NCBI RefSeq assembly: GCF_046254955.1
Contig: NZ_JBJXRG010000001.1
Location: 1,736,001-1,800,000 of the forward strand
Source: Qipengyuania_C sp046254955
Lineage (GTDB): Bacteria > Pseudomonadota > Alphaproteobacteria > Sphingomonadales > Sphingomonadaceae
Direction of reading: 5' to 3'
Length of the DNA: 64,000 bases
Shown here one piece after another: positions 1 through 9,165 of the stretch (position 1 is its first letter; each line of letters starts with the position of its first letter). The notes under the pieces are model-generated. The model was not told the DNA's origin. It worked only from the letters and a program-made list of their open reading frames with translations, and searched no databases. Both the position numbers and the translations under genes were made by a program.

Positions 1-1
1 C

Positions 2-193
2 TATCGTGAGCTTGATGTGCCCACGGCCTCCTCCAATGCGCAATTCGAGTTATCGCTGAAGGAGCGGGACGAGCGTTTTGGCTTGCGGCAACGTGAAGAT
101 GTAGATGCACTGGCCGAACAGCATGGATTTGTGCTTGCGGCGCGCCACGATATGCCTGCCAACAACCTTATGCTGATCTATCGCAAGCCCTAA
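2..193 (+). CDS. DUF938 family protein (predicted SAM-dependent methyltransferase), 3' end only
   Basis: Only the last 63 codons lie in the window; the gene starts upstream of base 1. The visible tail (RDERFGLRQREDVDALA, then MPANNLMLIYRKP and a TAA stop) matches what I recall of the C-terminus of DUF938 proteins, which are about 200 residues long and predicted to be class I SAM-dependent methyltransferases of unknown substrate. The SAM-binding half is outside the window, so the assignment rests on the tail. A strong hairpin terminator follows directly. Confidence 0.7.
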   Translation, partial: YRELDVPTASSNAQFELSLKERDERFGLRQREDVDALAEQHGFVLAARHDMPANNLMLIYRKP

Positions 194-195
194 CG

Positions 196-229
196 AAAAA
201 GCCCGCCGGAATTCCGACGGGCTTTTTTT
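196..229. terminator. Bidirectional rho-independent terminator
   Basis: A GC-rich inverted repeat (GCCCGCCGGAATTCCGACGGGC, one internal mismatch) spans about 201-222, with an A-run on its left and a T-run (about 223-229) on its right. It ends the DUF938 gene on the plus strand and can also end the convergent entericidin gene on the minus strand. Confidence 0.85.
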
Positions 230-244
230 CGGGATGCGAGAGAC

Positions 245-373
245 TTATGTCTCCTCGTCAACTGCATCGGCAGCCGAATTGAGATCATCGCCCACGCCGC
301 GAACCGTATTGCAGGCTGCTGCGCTGAGGGTCATCGCCGTAAGGCCGAATGCCAGAAGAAGTTTACGAACCAT
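245..373 (-). CDS. Entericidin A/B family small lipoprotein
   Basis: A 42-residue peptide too short for normal ORF cut-offs. It has a lysine-containing N-terminus, a hydrophobic signal segment, a lipobox-like AAAC with Cys21, then the family signature NTVRGVGDDLNSAADAV. Entericidins are small membrane lipopeptides, some acting as toxin/antidote pairs linked to envelope stress; only one copy is present here. The start is chosen at 373 because AGGAAAGAG sits just upstream on the minus strand. A longer in-frame reading upstream lacks coding character. The role in this organism is unknown. Confidence 0.8.
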   Translation of the reverse strand: MVRKLLLAFGLTAMTLSAAACNTVRGVGDDLNSAADAVDEET

Positions 374-527
374 TGCTCTTTCCTTTCCCGTTAGGACTCT
401 ACCACCGTTAGGCCCCAAACGGACTTGAGGCCGCTTGGTTCCCCGAATTCGTTCAAAGTAGTCAGCGGAATTTGACCTCAAACGGGGCATTGCAAGGGGC
501 GGGAGGACTGGCCATATCGCGCGCGTC

Positions 528-761
528 ATGCCCTCGATTGAGACATTCCTTACCTTTGCCAGCGATGCCGAGCTGCTCGCGTTATGGGGCGCGGGATTTC
601 TGGCGTTGGCGGTGGTGGCCAATTTCGCCGAGCGGCGACGCATGAAGCACTCGCGCATCGACCGGATCGGCTGGGTGCCGTGGATGCCGATCTTCCTCGC
701 CGCGATGGTGATCGGCGGAGGGCTGCTGGCGCTGGCGTTGCCGCCGATTATTGCGGGCTAG
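528..761 (+). CDS. Small two-helix membrane protein, unknown function
   Basis: This 77-residue reading frame encodes two hydrophobic helices (about residues 15-33 and 52-75) separated by a short basic linker rich in Arg and His (AERRRMKHSRIDRIG). I do not recognise a named family. Composition and position suggest a real small inner-membrane protein: it ends against the convergent cpaF gene with overlapping stop codons, as compact genuine genes often do. No upstream Shine-Dalgarno sequence is obvious, so the start is uncertain. Confidence 0.55.
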   Translation: MPSIETFLTFASDAELLALWGAGFLALAVVANFAERRRMKHSRIDRIGWVPWMPIFLAAMVIGGGLLALALPPIIAG

Positions 762-2290
762 AGGCAAGCTTCCAGATACGCCTGGTCAAAGCCGTACTGG
801 CGGGCTTTTTCCAGCGTGTAAGGGCGCAGACCTGACGCGCGGAACTCGCCGAGGATCTTGCCGTCTTCGCTCTCGTCGAGATATTCGAACTTGAATAATT
901 CCTGCGTCACGATCACGTCGCCTTCCATCCCGATCACTTCGGTGATGTTGGTGGTACGGCGCGAACCGTCGCGCAGGCGTTTGACCTGCACGATCAAGTC
1001 GACCGATTCCGCGATCTGGCGCGAAATGGCTTCCTTCGGAATCTTGATGTCACCCATGAGGATCATGTTTTCCATACGGCCCAGGCACTCGCGCGGGCTG
1101 TTGGCGTGAAGCGTACACATCGAACCATCGTGGCCGGTGTTCATGGCTGCGAGAAGGTCGAAACATTCCGCGCCGCGAATTTCGCCCAGGATGATGCGAT
1201 CAGGACGCATACGCAGGGCGTTCTTCACAAGGTCGCCGATGGTGATGGCGCCCTGGCCTTCAAGGTTCGGCGGACGCGTTTCGAGCGGCAGCCAGTGCGG
1301 CTGCTGCAAGCGAAGCTCGGCGGCGTCCTCGATCGTCAGCACGCGCTCTCCTGGGTCGATCATTTTCGACATGGCGTTGAGCATGGTCGTCTTACCCGAA
1401 CCCGTACCGCCTGAGATCACGACGTTCATGCGGCAGGCCCCGGCGATCTTGAGCGCGGTGCACATCTTCTCGCTCATCGAACCGAAGTCTTTGAGCATGT
1501 CGAGCGTTATTGGCTTCTCGGAGAATTTACGAATGGAGATCGCAGTGCCGCGCAGCGATAGCGGCGGGACAATCACGTTCACACGTGAGCCGTCCTTCAA
1601 GCGGGCGTCAGCGAGCGGCGTGGTCTGGTCGACACGGCGGCCGACCTGGTTCACGATGCGCTGGGCGATCTGGAAGAGGTGCTGTTCGTCGCGAAACTGG
1701 ATCGGGGCGAGCGTAAGCTTGCCATTTTTTTCAATATAGGTTTGCTGCGGCCCGTTGACCATGATGTCCGAGACATCCGGGTCGTTGAGCAGTTCCTCGA
1801 GCGGACCGAAGCCCAGAAGCTCGTCAATCAGGACCTTTTCGAGCGCGAACTGTTCGCGGCGATTGAGCGTGACCTTGAGCTCGGCCAGCACTTCCATGAT
1901 GATCGGGCGGAATTCTTCCGACAATTCATCCTTGGTCAGCGTTGCCGCAGCTTCGGGGTCGACACGTTCGAGCAGGCGCGGGAGCACCTGTTCCTTGATC
2001 TTGTGGACGCTGGCTTCAAAGCCGCCGACCTCTTGTTGCTCGTGTACGGCATTGGCCCGGTCAGCCAACCGCGACATTGCATCGGCATTAGCGCCGCCGG
2101 CTTCACTAGCCGCTGCCGGGACTTCGCTTTCACCGTCAGGGAGAGGCGGAAACTGATCGCCGCCTTCTTCGGTTGCATCGTCGGACGAGATACGGCCACT
2201 GCCGCCGGACATGGGCTTCGCCACACCGAAAGCAGGACGTGCACCGGGCTTGATTCCCGCAGGCCCGTTCTTTCGTCCAAATGCGCTCAT
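758..2290 (-). CDS. cpaF: CpaF/TadA-type pilus assembly ATPase
   Basis: Secretion ATPase of the type II/IV family that powers assembly of Tad/Flp pili at the inner membrane. The 510-residue product has a variable acidic N-terminal part (about 1-90), then the conserved ATPase core. Walker A is ISGGTGSGKTT (about 292-302), followed by the aspartate/histidine boxes and the Walker B region RPDRIILGEIRGAE (about 362-375). The start at 2290 is preferred because AGGGGGATGAGGGA precedes it; an in-frame start 33 bases upstream is also possible. No other tad/cpa genes are visible, so the rest of the locus may lie elsewhere. Confidence 0.92.
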   Translation of the reverse strand: MSAFGRKNGPAGIKPGARPAFGVAKPMSGGSGRISSDDATEEGGDQFPPLPDGESEVPAAASEAGGANADAMSRLADRANAVHEQQEVGGFEASVHKIKEQVLPRLLERVDPEAAATLTKDELSEEFRPIIMEVLAELKVTLNRREQFALEKVLIDELLGFGPLEELLNDPDVSDIMVNGPQQTYIEKNGKLTLAPIQFRDEQHLFQIAQRIVNQVGRRVDQTTPLADARLKDGSRVNVIVPPLSLRGTAISIRKFSEKPITLDMLKDFGSMSEKMCTALKIAGACRMNVVISGGTGSGKTTMLNAMSKMIDPGERVLTIEDAAELRLQQPHWLPLETRPPNLEGQGAITIGDLVKNALRMRPDRIILGEIRGAECFDLLAAMNTGHDGSMCTLHANSPRECLGRMENMILMGDIKIPKEAISRQIAESVDLIVQVKRLRDGSRRTTNITEVIGMEGDVIVTQELFKFEYLDESEDGKILGEFRASGLRPYTLEKARQYGFDQAYLEACL

Positions 2291-2528
2291 TCCCTCATCC
2301 CCCTGAAAAGGTCGCGATGTCAATCATGGCTCGCCATCACCTTTCTTGGCGAATAGAGCCTTCCGAAACGGGGTGAATAATTTGGAAACCTTATTTTTTT
2401 CCTAAGGCGCTGCCTGCGCCTGCCATTGTGATCCTGCACAGATTACCAGCAAAGAAGTTTCATATGATACTTTCGTATCGATGCGTGACCGGATAGAGGC
2501 CAACGGCGCGCCGCAACAAGGAACTCCA

Positions 2529-3428
2529 GTGCAACACAGCGAACGCAGCGGACAGCTCTATGCGGTGGCAGGATTTGCCGTTCTCTCGGCTGGCGATGCT
2601 GTGGTCAAGACGATGGCCGGAGAATGGCCGCCGGTCGCCGTGGCTGCCCTCAGGTTCAGCATCGGGGCAGTGCTGCTCGCCGTGCTTGTTGCCTGGCGCG
2701 AAGGCTTGGGGCGCTTGTGGCCCGGCCGTCCCGCCTTGCAGTTTTTCAGGGGCTTCTGCCTCGCGTCTGCGTCTCTGCTCTTCTTTTCTGCAGTATATCT
2801 GATGCCCCTAGCCGAAGCGATCTCTCTGGCATTCCTCACGCCGATTTTCACCGCGCTTCTGAGCGGCCCTTTGCTGGGCGAACGAGTGCGACCGGTTGTC
2901 TGGGGGGCATCGGGTATGGCGATGGTGGGCGTGATGATCGTGCTGCGCCCCAATCTCGAGAATTTCGGACTAGTGGCGATGTTTCCTATCGGCGCGGCCT
3001 TGTTTTTCAGCCTGATGGTGATTGCCAATCGCGCCAGCGCCAAGCGAGGTAGTGCCATCTCGATGCAGTTCTACATGAATGCCGTGGCAGCGCCGCTCCT
3101 GATCGCGGCGGCTTTCTTGTTTGACTGGACAGACTTCTCCGTGGTCGATCCCCTGGTACCCGATTGGTCGGTCATTGCGCGCTGTGCGCTCGTTGCGGTT
3201 ACCGCAAGTACTGCGCATTTACTGATCTTTCTCGGCACTACGCGGGCAGGTGCATCGAGCGTTGCGCCCATGACCTATGTCCAGATCATCGTGACGCTGT
3301 TCTTCGGCTGGTGGTGGTTCGATCACATTCCTGATGCGTTAACATTTCTCGGCGTAGCGATAATCATCACATCTGGCCTGTTCCTTTGGCACCGAATGGA
3401 GCTAAACAGGCCTTCACAACTCAACTGA
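2529..3428 (+). CDS. DMT superfamily (EamA) transporter
   Basis: A predicted inner-membrane exporter of about 299 residues with roughly ten hydrophobic helices in two EamA repeats, the usual size and layout of drug/metabolite transporters. The substrate cannot be told from sequence. I place the start at a GTG (2529) because AAGGA lies 7 bases upstream. An ATG at 2481 in the same frame has no visible ribosome site but would add 16 residues. It reads in the same direction as glmS 53 bases downstream, so the two may be co-transcribed. Confidence 0.85.
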   Translation: MQHSERSGQLYAVAGFAVLSAGDAVVKTMAGEWPPVAVAALRFSIGAVLLAVLVAWREGLGRLWPGRPALQFFRGFCLASASLLFFSAVYLMPLAEAISLAFLTPIFTALLSGPLLGERVRPVVWGASGMAMVGVMIVLRPNLENFGLVAMFPIGAALFFSLMVIANRASAKRGSAISMQFYMNAVAAPLLIAAAFLFDWTDFSVVDPLVPDWSVIARCALVAVTASTAHLLIFLGTTRAGASSVAPMTYVQIIVTLFFGWWWFDHIPDALTFLGVAIIITSGLFLWHRMELNRPSQLN

Positions 3429-3481
3429 AAGCAGGGCAGCGTTCCGCGGCCTGCGTCGCTGAACAAGGAAAAGCCTCGCCG

Positions 3482-5301
<1,820 letters not shown>

Positions 5302-5305
<4 letters not shown>

Positions 5306-5673
5306 TCGCGACTGGCGGCTGCCATTGCCGAGCGGTGCGCTTCGAGATCGAAGTTGCCGAAAAAGTCGACCTACTCGATTGTAACTGTTCGATATGCAGC
5401 GCGACTGGGCACCTGCACCTGATTGTACCTGAGGCAAAATTCAGGTTGAGCTCTGGAGCGGATCGGCTCACATCCTACCGCTTCGGGACCGGAGCTGCCG
5501 AACATCTGTTCTGTCGCGAATGTGGGATCAAGAGCTACTACTGGCCCCGATCGCACCCCGGCTGTCTCAGTGTCAATTTCCGTTGCCTCGACGATGGCCA
5601 CGGGCTTGAAGTGAACTATATTCCCTTCAATGGCCGCGATTGGGAGAAATCGCGTGATCTGCTTGGTGATTAA
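5302..5673 (+). CDS. GFA/CENP-V family zinc protein
   Basis: A 123-residue GFA-type protein, a family including glutathione-dependent formaldehyde-activating enzyme. Zinc-binding cysteines are visible: CHC at residues 7-9, the CNCSIC motif at 27-32, and CREC near residue 73. Most small GFA proteins have no proven substrate, so a formaldehyde role should not be assumed. The ATG overlaps the glmS stop (ATGA), implying translational coupling with it. Confidence 0.85.
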
Positions 5674-5764
5674 CGCTTAATATCGAGTTATTTTGGGCAG
5701 ATACGCCCGATTTCGCCGCCAATATTTTACTACCTCATAACCTTTAACCCCTACGCGCACAGCT

Positions 5765-8116
5765 GTGAGCAAGGACAATGGTGATCTGATCGGAGTTACC
5801 CCGCACTTGCCGACATCGGTCGTACTGGGGTTCAAAAGCCCCGAGAATCCCGATTGGGCAGGTCTGCGAGGCTTGCAGCATGTGAATGTTGCAAGGCGCG
5901 CGGTCGTGCGCCTTACCCTCAGCGCCTTGGCTGCTGTCCTGGTAGTGGGTCAATATCTCTACAAGATCGATCCCCTGCTGCTGAGCGCTTGGGTTTTTTC
6001 GCTGACGGCAGCACTGGTCTATACCATCCGTCTCGATCGGCTGATTAATGTAGGCCGGGGAAGGGGGCGACGCGCGGAGTCAATTTATCACCAGACGGCG
6101 GGGCCTATCGCACTGGCCCTAGTATGGGCTTTCGCACTTGTGATTTTCCCGGCTCATGGAACCGTCGGTGATCATATGGCGGTGTGGATCGCGTGTGGCC
6201 TTCTGGTGCTGGGATCGATCCTGGGCCGAGCCGCCATTCCGCTTGGAACGCTTGTATTCACCGCGATCGTTTCGGTAGCAGGGATCGCAGGGTTCTACTT
6301 GCAGGGCCACTACCCCATGGTTGGGGTAATCTTCGCTTTTGCAATCATCGCCAGCCTGCGCACTATCGATGGCGCTAGAGTCTACCTGTCGGCCCGAATT
6401 GCCGAGGGTCGCGCGCTCGAGAAATCCGAAGTGGTCTCGCTTCTACTGCGCGAGTACGAGGAAAACGAAGCCGACTGGTTGTGGGAGATTGATCGCAGTC
6501 GCCGTCTGCGCGCTGTCTCGCCGCGCTTCGCTTATGCGCTGGGCCGCGATACCAACGATGTGGCTGGCAAAACCCTCCTTGAACTGATCTCGGGCACGCA
6601 ATGGGAAAGTGGTGACTTCTCGCCCAGCCTGCGGGAATTGTCCGATCATCTCGATGCTCGCGAGAGTTTTTCCAACCTCATGGTCAAGGTCCTCATCGAC
6701 GGCACGGCCAAGTGGTGGGAGCTTTCGGGTACCCCGGTCCATGACGAGCGCGGTGTGTTCCTGGGCTTCCGCGGGGTGGGATCCGATGTCACCGCGCAGC
6801 GCGAGTCTTCCGAAAAAATTGCCTACTTGGCGCGCTACGATACGCTCACATCTCTTCCGAACCGGCTGATGCTCAACGAGACCCTGGGAGCAGTCCTGGC
6901 CAAATCCGACAAGTGGCGTTCGCGCTGCGCGTTCCTGATGGTCGACCTCGACCGGTTCAAGTCTATTAACGATTCTCTCGGTCACCTCGTGGGCGACAAA
7001 CTGCTGGCGCAAGTCTCTGATCGACTGCGTTCGCTGATGGATGAAGACGACATGTGCGGCCGTCTGGGTGGCGACGAATTCGGCGTTGTGCTGCGCGATG
7101 CTAACGATGCAAGTGTGGTCGCCGCGAAGGCGGAAAAGATCATTGAACGGTTGTCGGAGCCTTATCGGGTCAACAACCAGACGCTCTACGTCGGGGCCAG
7201 CGTTGGCTCGGCACTCGGGCCGCGCGACGGCGAAACCGTCGAAGAGATCTTGCGCAATGCCGACCTCGCCCTTTACCGAGCGAAGGATGAGGGCGGGGGT
7301 AGCCACTTCGCCTATATGCCGTCGCTGCACGCTGTTGCAGAGGAGCGACGGAAGCTTGAAGTTTCGCTTCGTGATGCATTGCCCAACAATGAATTCGAAC
7401 TCCATTTCCAGCCTGTAGTCGATGCCAACAACGAAGAACTGGTCAGTTTCGAAGCTTTGGCCCGTTGGCAAAGCAGCGAACATGGACCCGTCAGTCCCGC
7501 CAAATTCGTTCCGATTGCGGAGGACACGCGCCTCATCGTGCCGATTGGCCAATGGGTGCTGGAACAAGCTTGCATCGAGGCAAATAAATGGCCGGAAGCG
7601 CTTCGGATCGCGGTTAATGTTTCGCCCGAGCAGCTACTTGAGCCCGAATTCTCGTCCGACGTGGTCCGCGCGCTCGCCAAGAGCGGACTGGCGCCGCAAC
7701 GGCTCGAGATCGAGGTGACCGAAAGCATATTCCTGCGCGATGCCAGCATCGCTCGCAACGCACTGGAACAGGTCATGGCGCTTGGGTGCAGCGTGGCATT
7801 GGACGATTTCGGAACCGGCTATTCGTCGCTCGGCTACCTTCGCAAACTGCAGTTCTCGACAATCAAGATCGACCGCACTTTCGTCCAGGGCGCGGCGCAG
7901 GATTCAGCGGAAAGCCTTGCGATTATCCGCGCGGTTGTAGCGATGGCGGACAGCCTTGGAATGACCACAACCGCAGAGGGTGTCGAGACTGTCCAGGAAG
8001 CGAAGCTCCTGCGCGAACTGGGATGCACCAAAATTCAGGGGTATTACTACGGTCGGCCAATGTCGGCCGATGATGCAGGACAGATCATCAAGCGGTCGGT
8101 TCGCCGCCTCGCCTGA
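5765..8116 (+). CDS. GGDEF-EAL cyclic-di-GMP protein with membrane sensor and PAS domain
   Basis: A 783-residue predicted membrane regulator of cyclic-di-GMP. The N-terminal 205 residues hold several hydrophobic helices in an unclassified sensor. A PAS-like domain follows (about 230-345; WEIDRSRRL, then FRGVGSDVT), then a GGDEF domain with an intact RLGGDEFGVVL motif. The EAL domain (about 525-780) has SFEALARW, NVSPEQL, EVTES and DDFGTGYSSL. Both catalytic motifs look intact, so it could make or break c-di-GMP, with either domain dominant. It starts at GTG and no clear ribosome site is seen. It converges on purQ. Confidence 0.93.
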   Translation: MSKDNGDLIGVTPHLPTSVVLGFKSPENPDWAGLRGLQHVNVARRAVVRLTLSALAAVLVVGQYLYKIDPLLLSAWVFSLTAALVYTIRLDRLINVGRGRGRRAESIYHQTAGPIALALVWAFALVIFPAHGTVGDHMAVWIACGLLVLGSILGRAAIPLGTLVFTAIVSVAGIAGFYLQGHYPMVGVIFAFAIIASLRTIDGARVYLSARIAEGRALEKSEVVSLLLREYEENEADWLWEIDRSRRLRAVSPRFAYALGRDTNDVAGKTLLELISGTQWESGDFSPSLRELSDHLDARESFSNLMVKVLIDGTAKWWELSGTPVHDERGVFLGFRGVGSDVTAQRESSEKIAYLARYDTLTSLPNRLMLNETLGAVLAKSDKWRSRCAFLMVDLDRFKSINDSLGHLVGDKLLAQVSDRLRSLMDEDDMCGRLGGDEFGVVLRDANDASVVAAKAEKIIERLSEPYRVNNQTLYVGASVGSALGPRDGETVEEILRNADLALYRAKDEGGGSHFAYMPSLHAVAEERRKLEVSLRDALPNNEFELHFQPVVDANNEELVSFEALARWQSSEHGPVSPAKFVPIAEDTRLIVPIGQWVLEQACIEANKWPEALRIAVNVSPEQLLEPEFSSDVVRALAKSGLAPQRLEIEVTESIFLRDASIARNALEQVMALGCSVALDDFGTGYSSLGYLRKLQFSTIKIDRTFVQGAAQDSAESLAIIRAVVAMADSLGMTTTAEGVETVQEAKLLRELGCTKIQGYYYGRPMSADDAGQIIKRSVRRLA

Positions 8117-8128
8117 CCCTTCAGATTG

Positions 8129-8806
8129 TCAGGCCTCGACGAGTGCTTCGATGGCGCTCGCGAACAACCGGCGACCGTCCACGCCGCCATGTGCGCTCTC
8201 GATTGCCCGTTCTGGATGCGGCATCATGCCCAGAACATTTCCAGCCGCATTGAGAATGCCCGCGATCCTTCGCTGCGATCCGTTGCAGTCGTCCGCATAG
8301 CGGAAAGCGACTCGGCCATCGCCTTCTAGTCGGTCCAGCGTGGCGCTATCGGCGAAATAGTTGCCGTCATGATGCGCGACCGGAATAGCAATGGTCTCGC
8401 CTTGCTCGTAGCGACTGGTGAATAGCGATTGCGCGTTTTCGACGGTGAGGTCGACGGTCCGGCACAGGAATGTCTGCTGGGCGTTGCGCAGCAGCGCGCC
8501 GGGCAGGAGCTGACTCTCTGTCAGGACCTGGAAGCCATTACAAACTCCCAAGACCGGTACACCCCGCTCGGCGGCGCGGATGACGGAGCGCATGATCGGG
8601 CTGTTGGCCGCCATGGCGCCAGAGCGCAGATAATCGCCATATGAAAAGCCGCCCGGAAGCGCGATGAAATCCAGCTTTTCGGGCAGGTCGGCATCGCCGT
8701 GCCACACGCGCAGTGGTGAGGTGCCGCCAATCTTCTCGATCGCCACTGCCATGTCCCGGTCACAGTTTGACCCAGGGAAGGTTATCACTGCGGCCCTGAA
8801 CGGCAT
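8129..8806 (-). CDS. purQ: Phosphoribosylformylglycinamidine synthase, glutaminase subunit
   Basis: Class I glutamine amidotransferase subunit of FGAM synthase, which supplies ammonia to PurL in step four of purine synthesis. The product has 225 residues, normal for PurQ. It starts MPFRAAVITFPGSNCD, carries the nucleophile elbow GVCNGFQVL and the catalytic His/Glu region MMPHPERAIESAHGG. Its ATG shares one base with the purS stop (TGATG). purL is not in the window. The longer upstream frame is the antisense-free extension through purS and is not used. Confidence 0.97.
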   Translation of the reverse strand: MPFRAAVITFPGSNCDRDMAVAIEKIGGTSPLRVWHGDADLPEKLDFIALPGGFSYGDYLRSGAMAANSPIMRSVIRAAERGVPVLGVCNGFQVLTESQLLPGALLRNAQQTFLCRTVDLTVENAQSLFTSRYEQGETIAIPVAHHDGNYFADSATLDRLEGDGRVAFRYADDCNGSQRRIAGILNAAGNVLGMMPHPERAIESAHGGVDGRRLFASAIEALVEA

Positions 8807-9054
8807 CAGGCCGGCTCCTCCTGCGCAATCCTGCAAATCACGTAGTCTTCGATGACCATATTGGTGAGGAGCTTTCGGCACATCTCGTGGATCTGCTCGT
8901 CACTTACTTCATCGGCGAGGTCTATTTCGATCAGCTTGCCCATGCGGACATCATCAACACCGGAAAATCCCAATCCTTCGAGCGAATGGTGGATCGCGCG
9001 GCCTTGCGGATCGAGCACACCGGGCTTCAAGCGAACCTGGACCTGGACTTTCAT
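8806..9054 (-). CDS. purS: Phosphoribosylformylglycinamidine synthase, PurS subunit
   Basis: Small structural subunit that bridges PurQ and PurL in the multi-subunit FGAM synthase found in most bacteria outside the gammaproteobacteria. The 82-residue product starts MKVQVQVRLKPGVLDPQG and contains GKLIEIDL and the C-terminal MCRKLLTNMVIEDYVI, all typical. Stop and start overlap with purQ by one base, so the two are translationally coupled. It lies 111 bases from the M16 peptidase gene in the same orientation. Confidence 0.96.
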   Translation of the reverse strand: MKVQVQVRLKPGVLDPQGRAIHHSLEGLGFSGVDDVRMGKLIEIDLADEVSDEQIHEMCRKLLTNMVIEDYVICRIAQEEPA

Positions 9055-9107
9055 GACATTCTCGCTGCCTGTTCTTGGGGTTGCGGATTGGGTGTGTGCG
9101 GGCAGCC

Positions 9108-9136
9108 TATAGCGCGAGAATTATCGCGCGCAATCG
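9108..9136 (-). promoter_or_regulatory. Possible purSQ promoter region with dyad
   Basis: Between the M16 peptidase gene and purS, the minus strand reads TTGCGC, a 16-base spacer, then TATAGG. A perfect 6-base inverted repeat (GCGCGA-N6-TCGCGC, 9112-9129) lies almost entirely in the spacer. The -35 match is weak. It may be an internal promoter with an operator or just a hairpin in the operon transcript. Confidence 0.3.
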
Positions 9137-9165
9137 CTCTCGGCGCGCGATCCCCAAGGGCGTGC

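Noticed and set aside
2466..2479. GATAC-TTTC-GTATC hairpin just before the DMT transporter ORF
   Set aside because: Only a 5-base stem; in GC-balanced sequence this is easily chance and it does not relate to the preferred start at 2529.
6443..7567. 374-codon open frame antisense to the GGDEF-EAL gene
   Set aside because: Opposite strand has intact GGDEF and EAL domains; no family match for the antisense text.
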